The notes below the pieces were generated by a model, which was not told the origin of the DNA, made no database searches, and saw only the letters and a program-made list of their open reading frames with translations. From assembly GCF_035046505.1 (NCBI RefSeq), contig NC_089822.1:106108807-106172806 (forward strand): 64,000 nucleotides of DNA, given 5' to 3'. Within the stretch, counting starts at the first letter, position 1, and every line of letters starts with the position of its first letter. The stretch comes from Tiliqua scincoides. Lineage: Eukaryota > Chordata > Lepidosauria > Squamata > Scincidae. The translations under genes were made by a program, and so were the position numbers. Shown here one piece after another: positions 1-9,842 of this stretch.

Positions 1-66
1 AGGTACAGGAAGCTGGACTAGGTGGGCCTTTGGCCTGATCCAGTGGGGCTCTTCTTATATTCTTAG
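1..66 (+). mobile_element. CR1 LINE 3' end (fragment)
   Basis: Matches the 3' terminus of the CR1 copy at 6175-6247 almost base for base (CAGGAAGCTGGACTAG, then the GATCCAGTGGGGCT block and a TTCTTAT tail). It is cut by the window edge, so only the 3' UTR end is visible. Confidence 0.85.
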
Positions 67-100
67 GCCATGCTAGACCGCCTTCTCCCCAGGGATGCAA

Positions 101-184
101 GAGCCCAATCCTATGTCTACTCAGAAGTAAGTCCCATTATAGCTAATGGGGCTTACTCCCAGGAGTGTGGACAGGCTTGTAGCC
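101..184 (+). mobile_element. 90-bp MITE (family P90), copy 1
   Basis: Begins GAGCCCAATCC and carries the family core (CTACTCAGAAGTAAGTCCC, then an inverted AATGGGGCTTACT). It ends GGCTTGTAGCC. The next copy starts after exactly three bases (TAA). The core is a fold-back of AGTAAGTCCCATT and AATGGGGCTTACT. Confidence 0.75.
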
Positions 185-187
185 TAA

Positions 188-277
188 GAGCCGGGTCCTA
201 TGCCTGTCTACTCAGAAGTAAGTCCCATTATAGTCAGTGGGGCTTACTCCCAGGTAAGTGTGGCGAGGGTGGCAGCC
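188..277 (+). mobile_element. 90-bp MITE (family P90), copy 2
   Basis: Second member of a head-to-tail pair. It is bounded by TAA on the left and TCA on the right and is 90 bp long like the copies at 9957-10413. The same fold-back core is present. Confidence 0.75.
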
Positions 278-349
278 TCAGTTTCCTCTGTGCAGGGGCT
301 GTAGGAGAGGCACCCACTCCAGGAGGCTCCCCCACTGTGAGTAGCCAGA

Positions 350-720
350 GGTGCTCCTGGGAGGGAGGAGGACCAGCCCTTCGCCCCCCCCGGGGGGAGG
401 AGGCGCTGTGGCGGCATCAGCCCTTCTAAAAAGCTCGAGGGTCGCTGCCTGGCGAGCGCAGCTCCCCCGAGGGAGGGAGGGAGGGAGGGAAGCCCCGCCA
501 GGAGGGGGAAGAAGACACGTCGTCCACAGGTGCTGAAGGAAGCAGGGAGAGCCGCCAAGGGGGGCTCAGCCCCCCCCCCCAGCTGTTGAACTGACCTGCG
601 GGCAACTGAAGGAACTTCTTTCGCCCCCACACAGCGGCCGCCTCCACAAATTCGCGTCACGCCGGCTTCAGAACGTCGTGGTTGCGTCACTTCTGCGCGA
701 CAGTTTTCTGCCGAACGTCA
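350..720. other. GC- and CpG-rich segment, unassigned
   Basis: Strongly GC-rich with a GGGA repeat run near 470-492 and several CpG-rich blocks, including two GCGTCAC motifs near 653 and 683. I recognise no conserved protein in any frame. It could be a CpG island or a GC-rich repeat. The CpG-rich sequence stops around 720. Confidence 0.4.
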
Positions 721-869
721 TATAGACCTAGACAGGTTAGACTCACACTCAGTGACTCGCTTCTGGGTTCTCTAAAGCTCCTTGTCTCTTCCCACTTAGA
801 TCTTCTTTGGAAAAAGAAAATGGGATTTAAACATTTAAAAGTGCCACGCGTATGCGGGCAAGTGAATTG

Positions 870-1150
870 AAAATAGATATATATTATATATATCCAATTT
901 ATATAGAGAGATATAGATATAGTATGTTATATATAGAGTTTGTTCGTTCAACCTTTATTTGGCATAAATATTTGGTAAATAAGGTCTCTGAACAGATACC
1001 ACACCGAGAATACAGACCTCAGCAATACACAGATATTTATGTACATAATGTACACACAAACACATAGATTCTATGAACATATATGTACATACATGTACAC
1101 ACAAACACATACAAACATAACATTATACATACATGCACATATTATTTAAA
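870..1150. repeat. AT-rich microsatellite tract (TATA / TACATA / CACA)
   Basis: Simple-sequence DNA rich in TATATA, then TACATA and ACACAAACACATA steps. It surrounds the 3' end of the minus-strand LINE at 945-4285. Confidence 0.7.
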
Positions 1151-4100
1151 AAGCAGAAAACAACCAATTACAGACTTTGCCAGGATGTGATCTACTCAAA
1201 GATTACTTGGGACCAATAGCTTGGCTCAGTTCAGGTTACTCAGGTTTAGAAACTGTGCAGCTGAAAGGGTTATATGCTCGTCGTCACCTCCCTGAAGGTA
1301 CTGAATTATAGCATTCTCTGAATGCCCTGTTTTAGCACTGAGCAAGGGAGAGAGAAATTGATGTCTTAGCGCTTGATGTTTAGGACAGCGCAGCATAATG
1401 TGTATAGATGATTCTACTTCGCCTAAGAAGCAGTTACGCAAACGTTCTGCCCTGGAGGCATTTCTAAATCTGCCAGTAGGTCATTAGAGGGGGTCACATT
1501 ACAACCTGCCAGGGTGAAAGCCCTCCACTCCGGGGGCGGGGGCGTATTAGGAGGGACAGATATTTTGGTTGTGGACCAAATGTAATTTTAAGTTGGAAAT
1601 TCAGCAAGGAACATTTTTTTTTGTGCTGTGCCTAAAATCTCTTGCCTCTCTATGTCATGTAGTCTGGTTGTCATAAGCCTTATAATAACCTCAGGAGAGG
1701 GAGCCCCTTGTAGATCAACCTCAAGTCCCATCTATTGGATTTTTTTTATAGAATAGGGCTAGGCAAGGAGTTATCATTGGATCAGCCAACAGCCCCTTTA
1801 GCAGCAAATCATGATCGGCCCTGAAAAAGATTTTGGCCCAGTATTTTAAAAAACTAGACCATGCATGTAGCTCCAATCTGTGTTGACCTGACTCCAGGCA
1901 GAATGCTGCATATGGAACACACGGTAAGCCGGGGTGCCCAAACCCCGGCCCTGGGGCCACTTGCGGCCATCGAGACCTCTCAATGCGGCCCTCAGAGAGA
2001 CCCCAGTCTCCAATGAGCCTCTGGCCCTCCAGAGATTTGTTAGAGCCGTCACTGGCCTGACGCAACTGCTCTCAGCGTGAGGGCGACTGTTTGACCTCTC
2101 ACGTTAGCTGTGGGCTGAGGGCTCCCTCCACTGCTTGTTTTTTCACGTCTGTGATGCAGTAGCGGCAGCAAAGGAAAGGCCAGCCTTGCTTTGTGCAAGG
2201 CCTTTTATAGGCCTTGAGCTATTGCAAGACCTTCATTCATTCATATAAGTTCCACCTCTAGTATATTAATTTATGTAAATTTATTCAAATTTTAAATGTA
2301 AATTAATTCTTTTTCCCCCGGCCCCCAACACATTGTCAGAGAGACAATGTGGCCCTCCTGCCAAAAACTTTGGACACCCCTGCGGTAAGTGCTAAATTTT
2401 GTAAAGGAATTTAGACTGGACCCTTTCGATAGTATCATTTAATGCCGGCATCCATATAGGAATGCCATATAAAATTTGAGGTATGACTTTGGCATTAAAA
2501 GCTTGCAAAGCAGCTGGTACAAATGAGTTGCCCCAAGAAAAGAAAAAACGAGTTATGGCTTGGACAGCTGGTTTGGATGAATTAAGTGCAATCAAACGAT
2601 GAGAGGACGAGGAATGCTTATAATGAAACGGAAGGCCAAGGTACTGGAATTCCTTGACCTGCTGTATCAGTTTTCCATTGAAAAGCCAAGACTGTGGTTT
2701 CCATGAGTTCCCAAAAACCACTATTTTTGACTTTTCATAATTTATCTGCAGAGAGTTAGTTGTGAGATAGTCAATACAGGCTTTAACCAGTCTTTGTAGG
2801 CCTATTTTTGTACGGGAGATTAGAGCCACGTCATCAGCATATAAAAGTAAAGGAACATTCACTGATCCCAATTTGGGACAATGCGTGTCAAACTTTGTTA
2901 GGAAGGGGACCAAGTCATTGATGAAAAGAATAAACAAAATGGATGCCAGCACACAAACCCTGCTTGACCCCCTTGTTGATTGGGATTGGAGCTGAAAGGT
3001 GACCCTGCAGAGATAATTTCACTTGGCAAGAGGTATTTAGGTGGAGGACACGAATTAATTCTAATAATCTTTTATCGAGTCCCATCTTCTCAAGTTTTTC
3101 CCAGAGTTTGTCTCTGTCAAAAAGCTGACTTTTTGGTCCAGAAAGCTGACTTTAGGTCCAGAAATGCTACATAAAATCGAGATTTATTTTGAGTCACCTG
3201 TTTGAAAATTAAGTGGGACAATATTACAAAGTGGTCGATTGTGGACTTGTTTGGCCTGAAGCCTGCTTGTTCTGAGCCTATGATGTTGTGGTCAGATATC
3301 CAGGAAGAGATTTTCCTCAGTAAATGGGATGCATACATTTTCCCTGCAACATCCAGAAGGCTTATCGGCCTGTAACTGGAAGGAAGGGTCTTATTTCCTT
3401 TTTTTAAAATAGGAATCAAAATTGATCTAGTCCAGGATTCTGGAATTACTCCAGATTTATCAATTCTTGTAAATAATTCCACAATGATTGGGGCCCACCA
3501 ATCCGGCACTGCTTTATAGATATCTGATGGAATTGCGTCTGGGCCAGCTGCTTTACCCTGTTTCAGTTGGTTAATAATTGAGATGACCTCAACCACCAAG
3601 ACTGTGGGCCAGTCTGGGAGGTCTGGCAGGATATGTGCCTTAACAACAGAGATAGATTTAGATTCGTCAAAAAAAATTGATTTAAAATGTGTTTCCCACA
3701 ATTAGCAGAAATTGTGGTAATACCGATTGGCTCTTTATGAAAACAGCCTGATATTATTTGCCAAAAACTCTTGACATTGTTAGATCTAACAGCGTTAATT
3801 AAGAGTGACCATCTTGCTTCTGCAATGCGATGGATTGAAACTCTAACAGCAGGCGGGCAGTCAGCTTGAAATATTGGTGTAAAAGTGGTCTACTATAAGT
3901 ATCTCTGAATTGTTTATAAGTGCTGCGAACAGCGGTTTTCAGAGATAAGCAGATCTGTTCAATCTTGGTAGAATCATCTCTCCAACCCTCAGCTCTTCGG
4001 GGTAAAGGGATCTGACCTAATATATTCAGGAGAGTGGATATTAGGTCCTCAAAAAGAGGATAATCCCTGGTTGATCCAGACAACTGAGGGATTTCCTTTG

Positions 4101-4285
4101 TTTGTATCAATGCACAAAATGAATCCTTAGAATCTGGGTCCCATTTAATTCTTTTTGTTATGCTTGAGTAGCCAGCTTCCTCCTGGATATTAGTGTTATG
4201 ATAACAATTTGGAAAATAAGCTAAATCACACATCAGAGGTAAGTGGTCACCAGAATGAGGCCTGGGTGCAGACTGAGCCGCCACT
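945..4285 (-). mobile_element. Jockey-like non-LTR retrotransposon, 5'-truncated and decayed
   Basis: Minus-strand frames read in order: the end of the endonuclease domain (SGDHLPLMCDLAYF near 4240), a linker, the RT palm start (GKAAGPDAIPSD, SYRPISLLDVAGKMY, GSEQAGFRPNKST) at 3117-3701, the RT catalytic YADDVALIS with thumb at 2392-2952, and a C-terminal Cys-rich tail (CFLGEVES...CPKHQ) at 1226-1441. Several frame breaks and an internal loss around 2950-3120 (before the QG/LA motif) show it is dead. A 454-bp hAT element splits it at 1929-2382. The 3' UTR ends near a TTTATGCCAAATAAAGG-like tail at about 950-970, also seen at 42928-42990. The clade is uncertain: jockey-like superfamily, APE-type. 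Confidence 0.8.
1929..2382 (+). mobile_element. hAT non-autonomous element (family hAT-a), copy 1
   Basis: Terminal repeats CCGGGGTGCCCAAAC...GTTTGGACACCCCTG-like. It is flanked by CGGTAAG on both sides (1922-1928 and 2383-2389), a 7-bp match to an expected 8-bp hAT target duplication. Other copies are at 7038-7502, 19875-20331 and 56331-56785. It interrupts the minus-strand LINE, so it is younger than that LINE. Confidence 0.9.
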
Positions 4286-4310
4286 CCCCTCCCCTCCCCT
4301 CCCCTCCCCC
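4284..4310. repeat. (CCCCT)n microsatellite
   Basis: Five CTCCC-type units at the 5' break point of the minus-strand LINE. Confidence 0.85.
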
Positions 4311-4449
4311 TTTATAAGAGGATAGGAGACAGGCGCCCTAGAGGCACTTACGCTCAAGGGCACCCATCTTGTCTCCTCCTACAAAGGAGGAGGAGAGTGG
4401 GGGCGGTCCAGTCAGCGCTGACACACTGCCTGGGAGGCAGCGTCCTTCT

Positions 4450-4665
4450 GAGGGCGTCCCTTGGGGCAGAGCGAAAGCGGTGTGTGCCCCCTCCGACTTC
4501 GGAGGGGATGCGCGCCACTTCCCGGCCGGGACGCCCTGCTCCGCCACTGAGGGCGTCCCTCGGGGTGGAGCGGAAGTGGCGCGCGCCCCCTCCGACTTCG
4601 GATGGGATGTGCGCCACTTCCCAGTCGGGTTGCCCTGCTTCGCTGCTGACGGCGTCCCTCAAAAC
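4450..4665. repeat. GC-rich 99-bp tandem repeat, about 2.2 units
   Basis: The marker GAGGGCGTCCC recurs at 4450 and 4549, and GACGGCGTCCC at 4648, a constant period of 99 bp. Each unit contains a CCCCCTCCGACTTCGGA block. A further partial unit lies at 6248-6307, immediately after the CR1 insertion. Confidence 0.8.
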
Positions 4666-4667
4666 AT

Positions 4668-6247
4668 CCCTCAAAACGGCCACGGTGCCAGAAGATTGGA
4701 GGATAGCAAATGTCACACCTATCTTTAAAAAGGGAAAGAGGGGGGACCCGGGAAACTATAGGCTGGTCAGCCTAACATCCATACCGGGTAAGATGGTGGA
4801 ATGCCTCATCAAAGATAGGATCTCAAAACACATAGACGAACAGGCCTTGCTGAGGGAGAATCAGCATGGCTTCTGTAAGGGTAAGTCTTGCCTCACGAAC
4901 CTTATAGAATTCTTTGAAAAGGTCAACAGGCATGTGGATGTGGGAGAACCCGTGGACATTATATATCTGGACTTTCAGAAGGCGTTCGACACGGTCCCTC
5001 ACCAAAGGCTACTGAAAAAACTCCACAGTCAGGGAATTAGAGGACAGGTCCTCTCGTGGATTGAGAACTGGTTGGAGGCCAGGAAGCAGAGAGTGGGTGT
5101 CAATGGGCAATTTTCACAATGGAGAGAGGTGAAAAGCGGTGTCCCCCAAGGATCTGTCCTGGGACCGGTGCTTTTCAACCTCTTCATAAATGACCTGGAG
5201 ACAGGGTTGAGCAGTGAAGTGGCTAAGTTTGCAGACGACACCAAACTTTTCCGAGTGGTAAAGACCAGAAGTGATTGTGAGGAGCTCCAGAAGGATCTCT
5301 CCAGACTGGCAGAATGGGCAGCAAAATGGCAGATGCGCTTCAATGTCAGTAAGTGTAAAGTCATGCACATTGGGGCAAAAAATCAAAACTTTAGATATAG
5401 GCTGATGGGTTCTGAGCTGTCTGTGACAGATCAGGAGAGAGATCTTGGGGTGGTGGTGGACAGGTCGATGAAAGTGTCGACCCAATGGGCGGCGGCAGTG
5501 AAGAAGGCCAATTCTATGCTTGGGATCATTAGGAAGGGTATTGAGAACAAATCGGCTAGTATTATAATGCCGTTGTACAAATCTATGGTAAGGCCACACC
5601 TGGAGTATTGTGTCCAGTTCTAGTCGCCGCATCTCAAAAAAGACATAGTGGAACGGAAAAGGTGCAAAAGAGAGCGACAAAGATGATTACGGGGCTGGGG
5701 CACCTTCCTTACAAGGAAAGGCTACGGCGTTTGGGCCTCTTCAGCCTAGAAAAGAGACGCCTGAGGGGGGACATGATTGAGACATACAAAATTATGCAGG
5801 GGTTGGACAGAGTGGATAGGGAGATGCTCTTTACACTCTCACATAATACCAGAACCAGGGGACATCCACTAAAATTGAGTGTTGGGCGGATTAGGACAGA
5901 CAAAAGGAAATATTTCTTTACTCAGCGTGTGGTTGGTCTGTGGAACTCCTTGCCACAGGATGTGGTGCTGGCGTCTAGCCTAGACGCCTTTAAAAGGGGA
6001 TTGGACAAGTTTCTGGAGGAAAAATCCATTACGGGGTACAGGCCATGATGTGTATGCGCAACCTCCTGATTTTAGAAATGGGCTATGTCAGAATGCCAGA
6101 TGCAAGGGAGGGCACCAGGATGAGGTCTCTTGTTATCTGGTGTGCTTCCTGGGGCATTTGGTGGGCCGCTGTGAGATACAGGAAGCTGGACTAGATGGGC
6201 CTATGGCCTGATCCAGTGGGGCTGTTCTTATGTTCTTATGTTCTTAT
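4668..6247 (+). mobile_element. CR1 LINE, 5'-truncated, RT domain largely readable
   Basis: The frame at 4668-5623 encodes CR1 reverse transcriptase: PEDWRIANVTPIFKKG, ENQHGFCKGKSC, YLDFQKAFDTVPH, SGVPQGSVLGP and catalytic FADDTKLF. The frame ends at 5623, and the C-terminal region (KVQKRATKMI, GLFSLEKRRLRGD, WNSLPQDVV) continues in another frame at 5608-6048, so there is at least one frameshift. The 3' UTR runs to 6247 with GATCCAGTGGGGCT and a TTCTTATG tail repeated three times. The endonuclease and ORF1 are missing. The element is relatively young but non-functional. Confidence 0.92.
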
Positions 6248-6645
6248 GGCAGAGCGGAAGCGGCGCGTGCCCCCTCCGATGTCTGAGGGGGTGCATGCCA
6301 CTTCCCAGCCCCCACAGAGTAAGCTGCATGGAAGTCACTGCAGCGATCTGGGGCCGCTGGGAGCAGCCCCAGACTCCTGCCATGGAGACCCCCGCGGTGC
6401 AGAAGGCTCTGTGGGGGCCTCGGCTGCCTCCTCCATTCCCCCTTGTTTTCAAAGGGGGAACGGAGGAGGCAGCTGCATGGAAATAACTGCAGTGATGATG
6501 ACATCATCGCAATTACTTCCGGGTCATGTGCGCGGGGAGGTGGTGGAGAAGGGGGGTGAAATGAGGTGGGGGGCAGAATTCTGGGAGTTGCCCCGGGCGT
6601 GGGGACCCCCAGGAACGCCACTGAGCTGGGGGCTCTTGATGGATG
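6248..6645. repeat. GC-rich segment starting with a partial 99-bp unit
   Basis: The first 60 bp match the 99-bp unit left of the CR1. The remainder is GC-rich with a near-inverted pair of blocks (CATGGAAGTCACTGCAG near 6329 and CATGGAAATAACTGCAG near 6476). No conserved coding was recognised. Confidence 0.5.
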
Positions 6646-7037
6646 TCAGCCAGGAGAGACCACCTCCGGGGGGGCCACATCTGAGAAACATGTTGGACAG
6701 TCTTGTGAACGAGGTAAGCTCTTGGGTGATGCAGGAGAACAGGGGGTCAGCACGATATCCGTTAATTCTTGCCAGACCATCCGCAGCTGCTCCTGTTGGG
6801 GAAGAACTCTAAATGCCTCCAGGACCTCCCTGCTCAGTGCGTCCTCATCAATGTCCAACTGCAGCAGTAAATCTAAAGACTGGAGGCTTGTGTCATGGCT
6901 GGGAAAGCCTTTCCGAGGTGACATCATAGTTTGAGGAGGGTTGTTAGATGGGTGCTGAGGAACATCACCTGTACTTTTAATCTCCTCAGAGCTGAGCACA
7001 AAATTCCCTGAAGAGTGTTTCCTGGCATGTTCTATGT

Positions 7038-7502
7038 CAGGGGTGCCCAAACCCCGGCCCTGGGGCCACATGCGGCCCTCAAGGCTTCTCAATGCGGCCC
7101 TCAGGAAGCCCCCAGTTTCCAATGAGCCTCTGGCCCTCTGGAGATCTGCTGGAGCCCGCACTGGCCCGACGCAACTGCTCTCAGCATGAGGGCGACAGTT
7201 TGACCTCTCACATGAGCTGTGGGATGAGGTCTCCCTCCACTGCTTGCTGTTTCATGTCTGTGATGCAGCAGAGGCAGCAAAGGAAAGGTCAACCTTGCTT
7301 TGTGCAAGGCCTTTGATAGGCCTTGAGCTATTGCAAGACCTTCATTCATTCATATAAGTTCATCTTTAATATATTCATTTATGTAAACTTATGCAAATTT
7401 ATTCAAATATTAAATGTAAATTAATTCTCCCCCCCCTCCGGCCCCCGACACAGTGTCAGAAAGTTGATGTGGCCCTCCAGCCAAAAACTTTGAACACCCC
7501 TG
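7038..7502 (+). mobile_element. hAT non-autonomous element (hAT-a), copy 2
   Basis: Starts CAGGGGTGCCCAAAC and ends with TTTGAACACCCCTG. A perfect 8-bp target duplication TTCTATGT lies at 7030-7037 and 7503-7510, which defines both ends. Confidence 0.95.
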
Positions 7503-8047
7503 TTCTATGTCTATGTCGGGCATCTCATCCTATAGCTCTGTGGGTGAGTTAATAACCCTCTCTGGGTACCTTGTAGAAAGTGACTCCATATGATCCCTCC
7601 TAACCAGTTAGTCTTTTGGAGTTTCAAGGGGTTGTTGGTGCAAACCTGAAGAGGAGGTTGATACCCTTTTAGCAGTCAACTCTGTAGGTAGAGGAAAATC
7701 CAGACTGATCCTCCAAGTTCCTTGAGTTATTGGATTCTTCAACAACTTCCATAGTGTCAATCTCAGTGACCTTGAGCTGTGTTGAAAAGGCTTCCCTAGG
7801 CCAGCAGTATTAGGTAAGGCGACAGGTTTTGTCCTAGGTTCTTTTGCAGAGACAGAGGCGTCCTTGGATATTATCTGCGTGTGACTGTAAACTCATGTTG
7901 TTGCTGGGGAGCTGCCCTTAGGTCTTGGAGCTGATTGCTCCTGCAGCTTTTCCTGTAGTGCATCAGTTTGGGAAGATATTGACTTAAGTTCTTGAAAGAT
8001 AGCTAGCACTGTTCTAGCCGCAGCTAGGGAGTGATCACCCAATAGAG

Positions 8048-8467
8048 TTAGGAGGCATGTGTTGCCTGATTCAAGGTCCTCTGGGTCCTTTCGGTCCCTG
8101 GGTCTTTATCTCCCATTGCACACTCACAAGCATAAATATTTTGTGGAGTCATTTCAGGGCAGGACCCAAACTTAGTGTTTCCCAAACATAGTGTATTGTT
8201 ACATTCTTCCCCCTCCAGATCAGATTCAGTCTCTAGACAGTCAGGTTTGTTAAATGAAGCAGGATTGGGAGTAACACTTACTGTCTCATTCCAAGATGTT
8301 ATTTGGTCCAATCGAAGTTGTTTAGAGACCTTCAATGGAGAACCACTACCAGCTCGCTGCCTTTTCCTCTTCCTGCCCATGTATACAATCCAAATCAATC
8401 CACAAGAGTAGACACTCCAAAGCAGTGAAATAACCAGTATCAATGCTGCCAGCAAGATCTTCAGCAA
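8048..8467 (-). CDS. 139-codon ORF in LINE-like remnant, function unknown
   Basis: The frame starts with a hydrophobic stretch (LKILLAALILVISLLW), then a very basic patch (MGRKRKRQRAGSG) that could be the real start, then a Ser/Thr/Asn-rich region with several Cys. The basic start followed by a coiled-coil-like downstream segment fits a LINE ORF1-type RNA-binding protein better than a host gene. There is no splice context, and it lies inside repeat DNA. The apparent N-terminal membrane segment may just be translated 5' UTR. Confidence 0.35.
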   Translation of the reverse strand: MLKILLAALILVISLLWSVYSCGLIWIVYMGRKRKRQRAGSGSPLKVSKQLRLDQITSWNETVSVTPNPASFNKPDCLETESDLEGEECNNTLCLGNTKFGSCPEMTPQNIYACECAMGDKDPGTERTQRTLNQATHAS

Positions 8468-8579
8468 GTTAAAATATCTTGGGAGAAGGAAAAATCTCCC
8501 GCGTTGCCACTAAGGGTAAAATTGATAAGAGCTCCAGCAGCCGGGATCCTGCTAGAGGGCAGCTATCTTCCAATCCCTA

Positions 8580-8709
8580 TATATAGAGTTTTTTTATTAT
8601 TTATAAAATAATTTATAGTTTATGAATTATAAACTATTATAATTTATAATATAATAAATAGTTTAAGATAGGTAGATAGAGAAAGATAGTATATATTATA
8701 TAGAGAGAG

Positions 8710-8745
<36 letters not shown>

Positions 8746-8815
8746 CGTATATACTATATACACACACATGTATATATACACACACACATTTTATACATAT
8801 TTAAAATCTGGAAAT
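8580..8815. repeat. AT-rich tract with (GT)n at 8715-8742
   Basis: TATA/TAATTTATA-type low-complexity DNA, a GATA/AGAG stretch, a 14-unit GT run, then CACACA and TATATA steps. Confidence 0.85.
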
Positions 8816-8870
8816 CCAGACCACTCTGCACTGCACCTCAAACCTGCAACAGTGGACTACGTGCCCAATC

Positions 8871-9034
8871 CTTTCCAAGTTTCCAGTGCCAGTGTAGCTG
8901 TGCCAATGGGGCATGCGCTGCACCCTGTGGTGGGCAGGTAGTCACAGAGGTCTCCTCAAGGTATAGAAGAAACATTTGTTCCCTTACCTCAGGGCTGCAT
9001 TGCAGGTGCTGGAAATTTGGGTATGATTGCACCC
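8871..9034. mobile_element. Inverted-repeat MITE (family M180)
   Basis: Terminal GTGCCCAATCC and TGATTGCACCC flank the element. A 3-bp target duplication TAC lies at 8868-8870 and 9035-9037. Internal blocks (GCTGTGCCAATGGGGCATG, CAAGGTATAG) are shared with 46098-46276. Confidence 0.85.
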
Positions 9035-9278
9035 TACACTGGGGACTGTCATAACCCATTATCTCAGTCCCAGTGGTACGCCCTCCTTGCACAAAATATG
9101 GGGAGAATGTATAGATAAAAAAAAGAGTTTTTGTGGAATAATAATATAGACAAAAATCTATCACACAATACACCAGGTATTCCCAAGGACCTCACTTTGC
9201 TTTAGCCAAGCAAACCAGCCAATAACACCTACCTGGCTGTGCAAAAAACACATTCTCACTCCAGGATCAGCTGCCTGA

Positions 9279-9367
9279 GAGCCCAATCCTCTCCACACTT
9301 TCCTGGGAGTAAGCCCCATTGACTCTAATGGGACTTACTTCTGAGTAGACATGCCTAGGTTGGGTTC
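9279..9367 (-). mobile_element. 90-bp MITE (P90), inverted orientation
   Basis: GAGCCCAATCC...GGTTGGGTTC with the reverse-oriented core (GGGAGTAAGCCCCATTGA, TTACTTCTGAGTAGACATG). The flanking triplet TGA is duplicated at 9276-9278 and 9368-9370. Confidence 0.85.
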
Positions 9368-9370
9368 TGA

Positions 9371-9640
9371 GAACCCAATACTCTGCATGCATGCTCAGAA
9401 GTATGTCTTTTCTGCTACCTTTCATCCTGGAGGTCAACATATGGAAGCCCAATCCCAGGTCTGCAAAGCTCTATCGAGGGTTCTCACATCCCACCCAAAG
9501 AGAGAAAAGTGTGAGGATGTCCTCTCTTCAGACAATGGCTTTGTGACTCTAGCTTTGTATACCTCTAAGGGAGCGCCAGTTCGTCCTCTCGGACCTCTGA
9601 AGCGTCTTTGCTTCCTGTGCAACAGTCAACCGTTGAGCAG
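9371..9640. other. Upstream flank of RABL3, nothing assigned
   Basis: Moderately GC-rich unique-looking DNA. In vertebrates I recall GTF2E1 lying head-to-head with RABL3, so a non-coding first exon of that gene could lie here on the minus strand (a possible donor AGAG/GTATAC reads on the minus strand near 9557-9568). No GTF2E1 coding sequence was found anywhere in 1-9640. Confidence 0.3.
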
Positions 9641-9796
9641 CGACCGGAATGAGTGGCGTGGACATTAGCCAATAGAAAAGGAGGCAAGGCTGCGGCTTCA
9701 GCTTCCATTGGCCTATCGTGAAGGGGCACCCCACCGCGGGAATGGGTGGGCGTGAAGTTAATTGACTGGCGGTAGCGGCTGCCTTGGGTAAGGAAA
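9640..9796 (+). promoter_or_regulatory. RABL3: RABL3 promoter region (two CCAAT boxes, GC box, no TATA)
   Basis: Immediately upstream of the RABL3 start codon are CCAAT at 9669-9673, an inverted CCAAT (ATTGG) at 9707-9711, and a GC/CACC-type box GGGTGGGCGT at about 9744-9753, in a CpG-containing setting without a TATA box. The two CCAAT motifs in opposite orientation suit NF-Y binding and a bidirectional housekeeping promoter. The start site is not determinable from sequence alone. Confidence 0.6.
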
Positions 9797-9842
9797 ATGG
9801 CTGCGTTGGAGAGGGTGAAGGTGCTGGTGTTGGGTGACTCAG
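9797..9842 (+). CDS. RABL3: RABL3 coding exon 1
   Basis: Encodes [15 protein letters not shown] plus one base. The donor is AG/GTGAGT. The ATG sits in an AAAATGG context and is the only start that fits the family N-terminus. Confidence 0.95.

Larger units (their letters stand above)
6650..8560 (-). mobile_element. Probable LINE ORF1-bearing remnant
   Basis: Minus-strand DNA with a 139-codon frame at 8048-8467. Downstream (about 7900-8045) it reads a Gln/Leu-rich, coiled-coil-like stretch (QELKSISSQTDALQEKLQ). Toward 6650-7000 is an acidic/Leu segment (LQSLDLLLQLDIDEDALSREV). A hAT-a element cuts it at 7038-7502. It resembles LINE ORF1 sequence and may belong to the same family as the LINE at 945-4285, but I cannot prove that. 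Confidence 0.45.

Noticed and set aside
244-690. 148-codon minus-strand frame and overlapping + frames in GC-rich DNA
   Set aside because: Low-complexity Gly/Pro/Ser composition in a GC-rich segment; overlaps MITE sequence.
1-9640. Search for GTF2E1 coding exons upstream of RABL3
   Set aside because: No frame matches the TFIIE-alpha sequence; only repeats were found.
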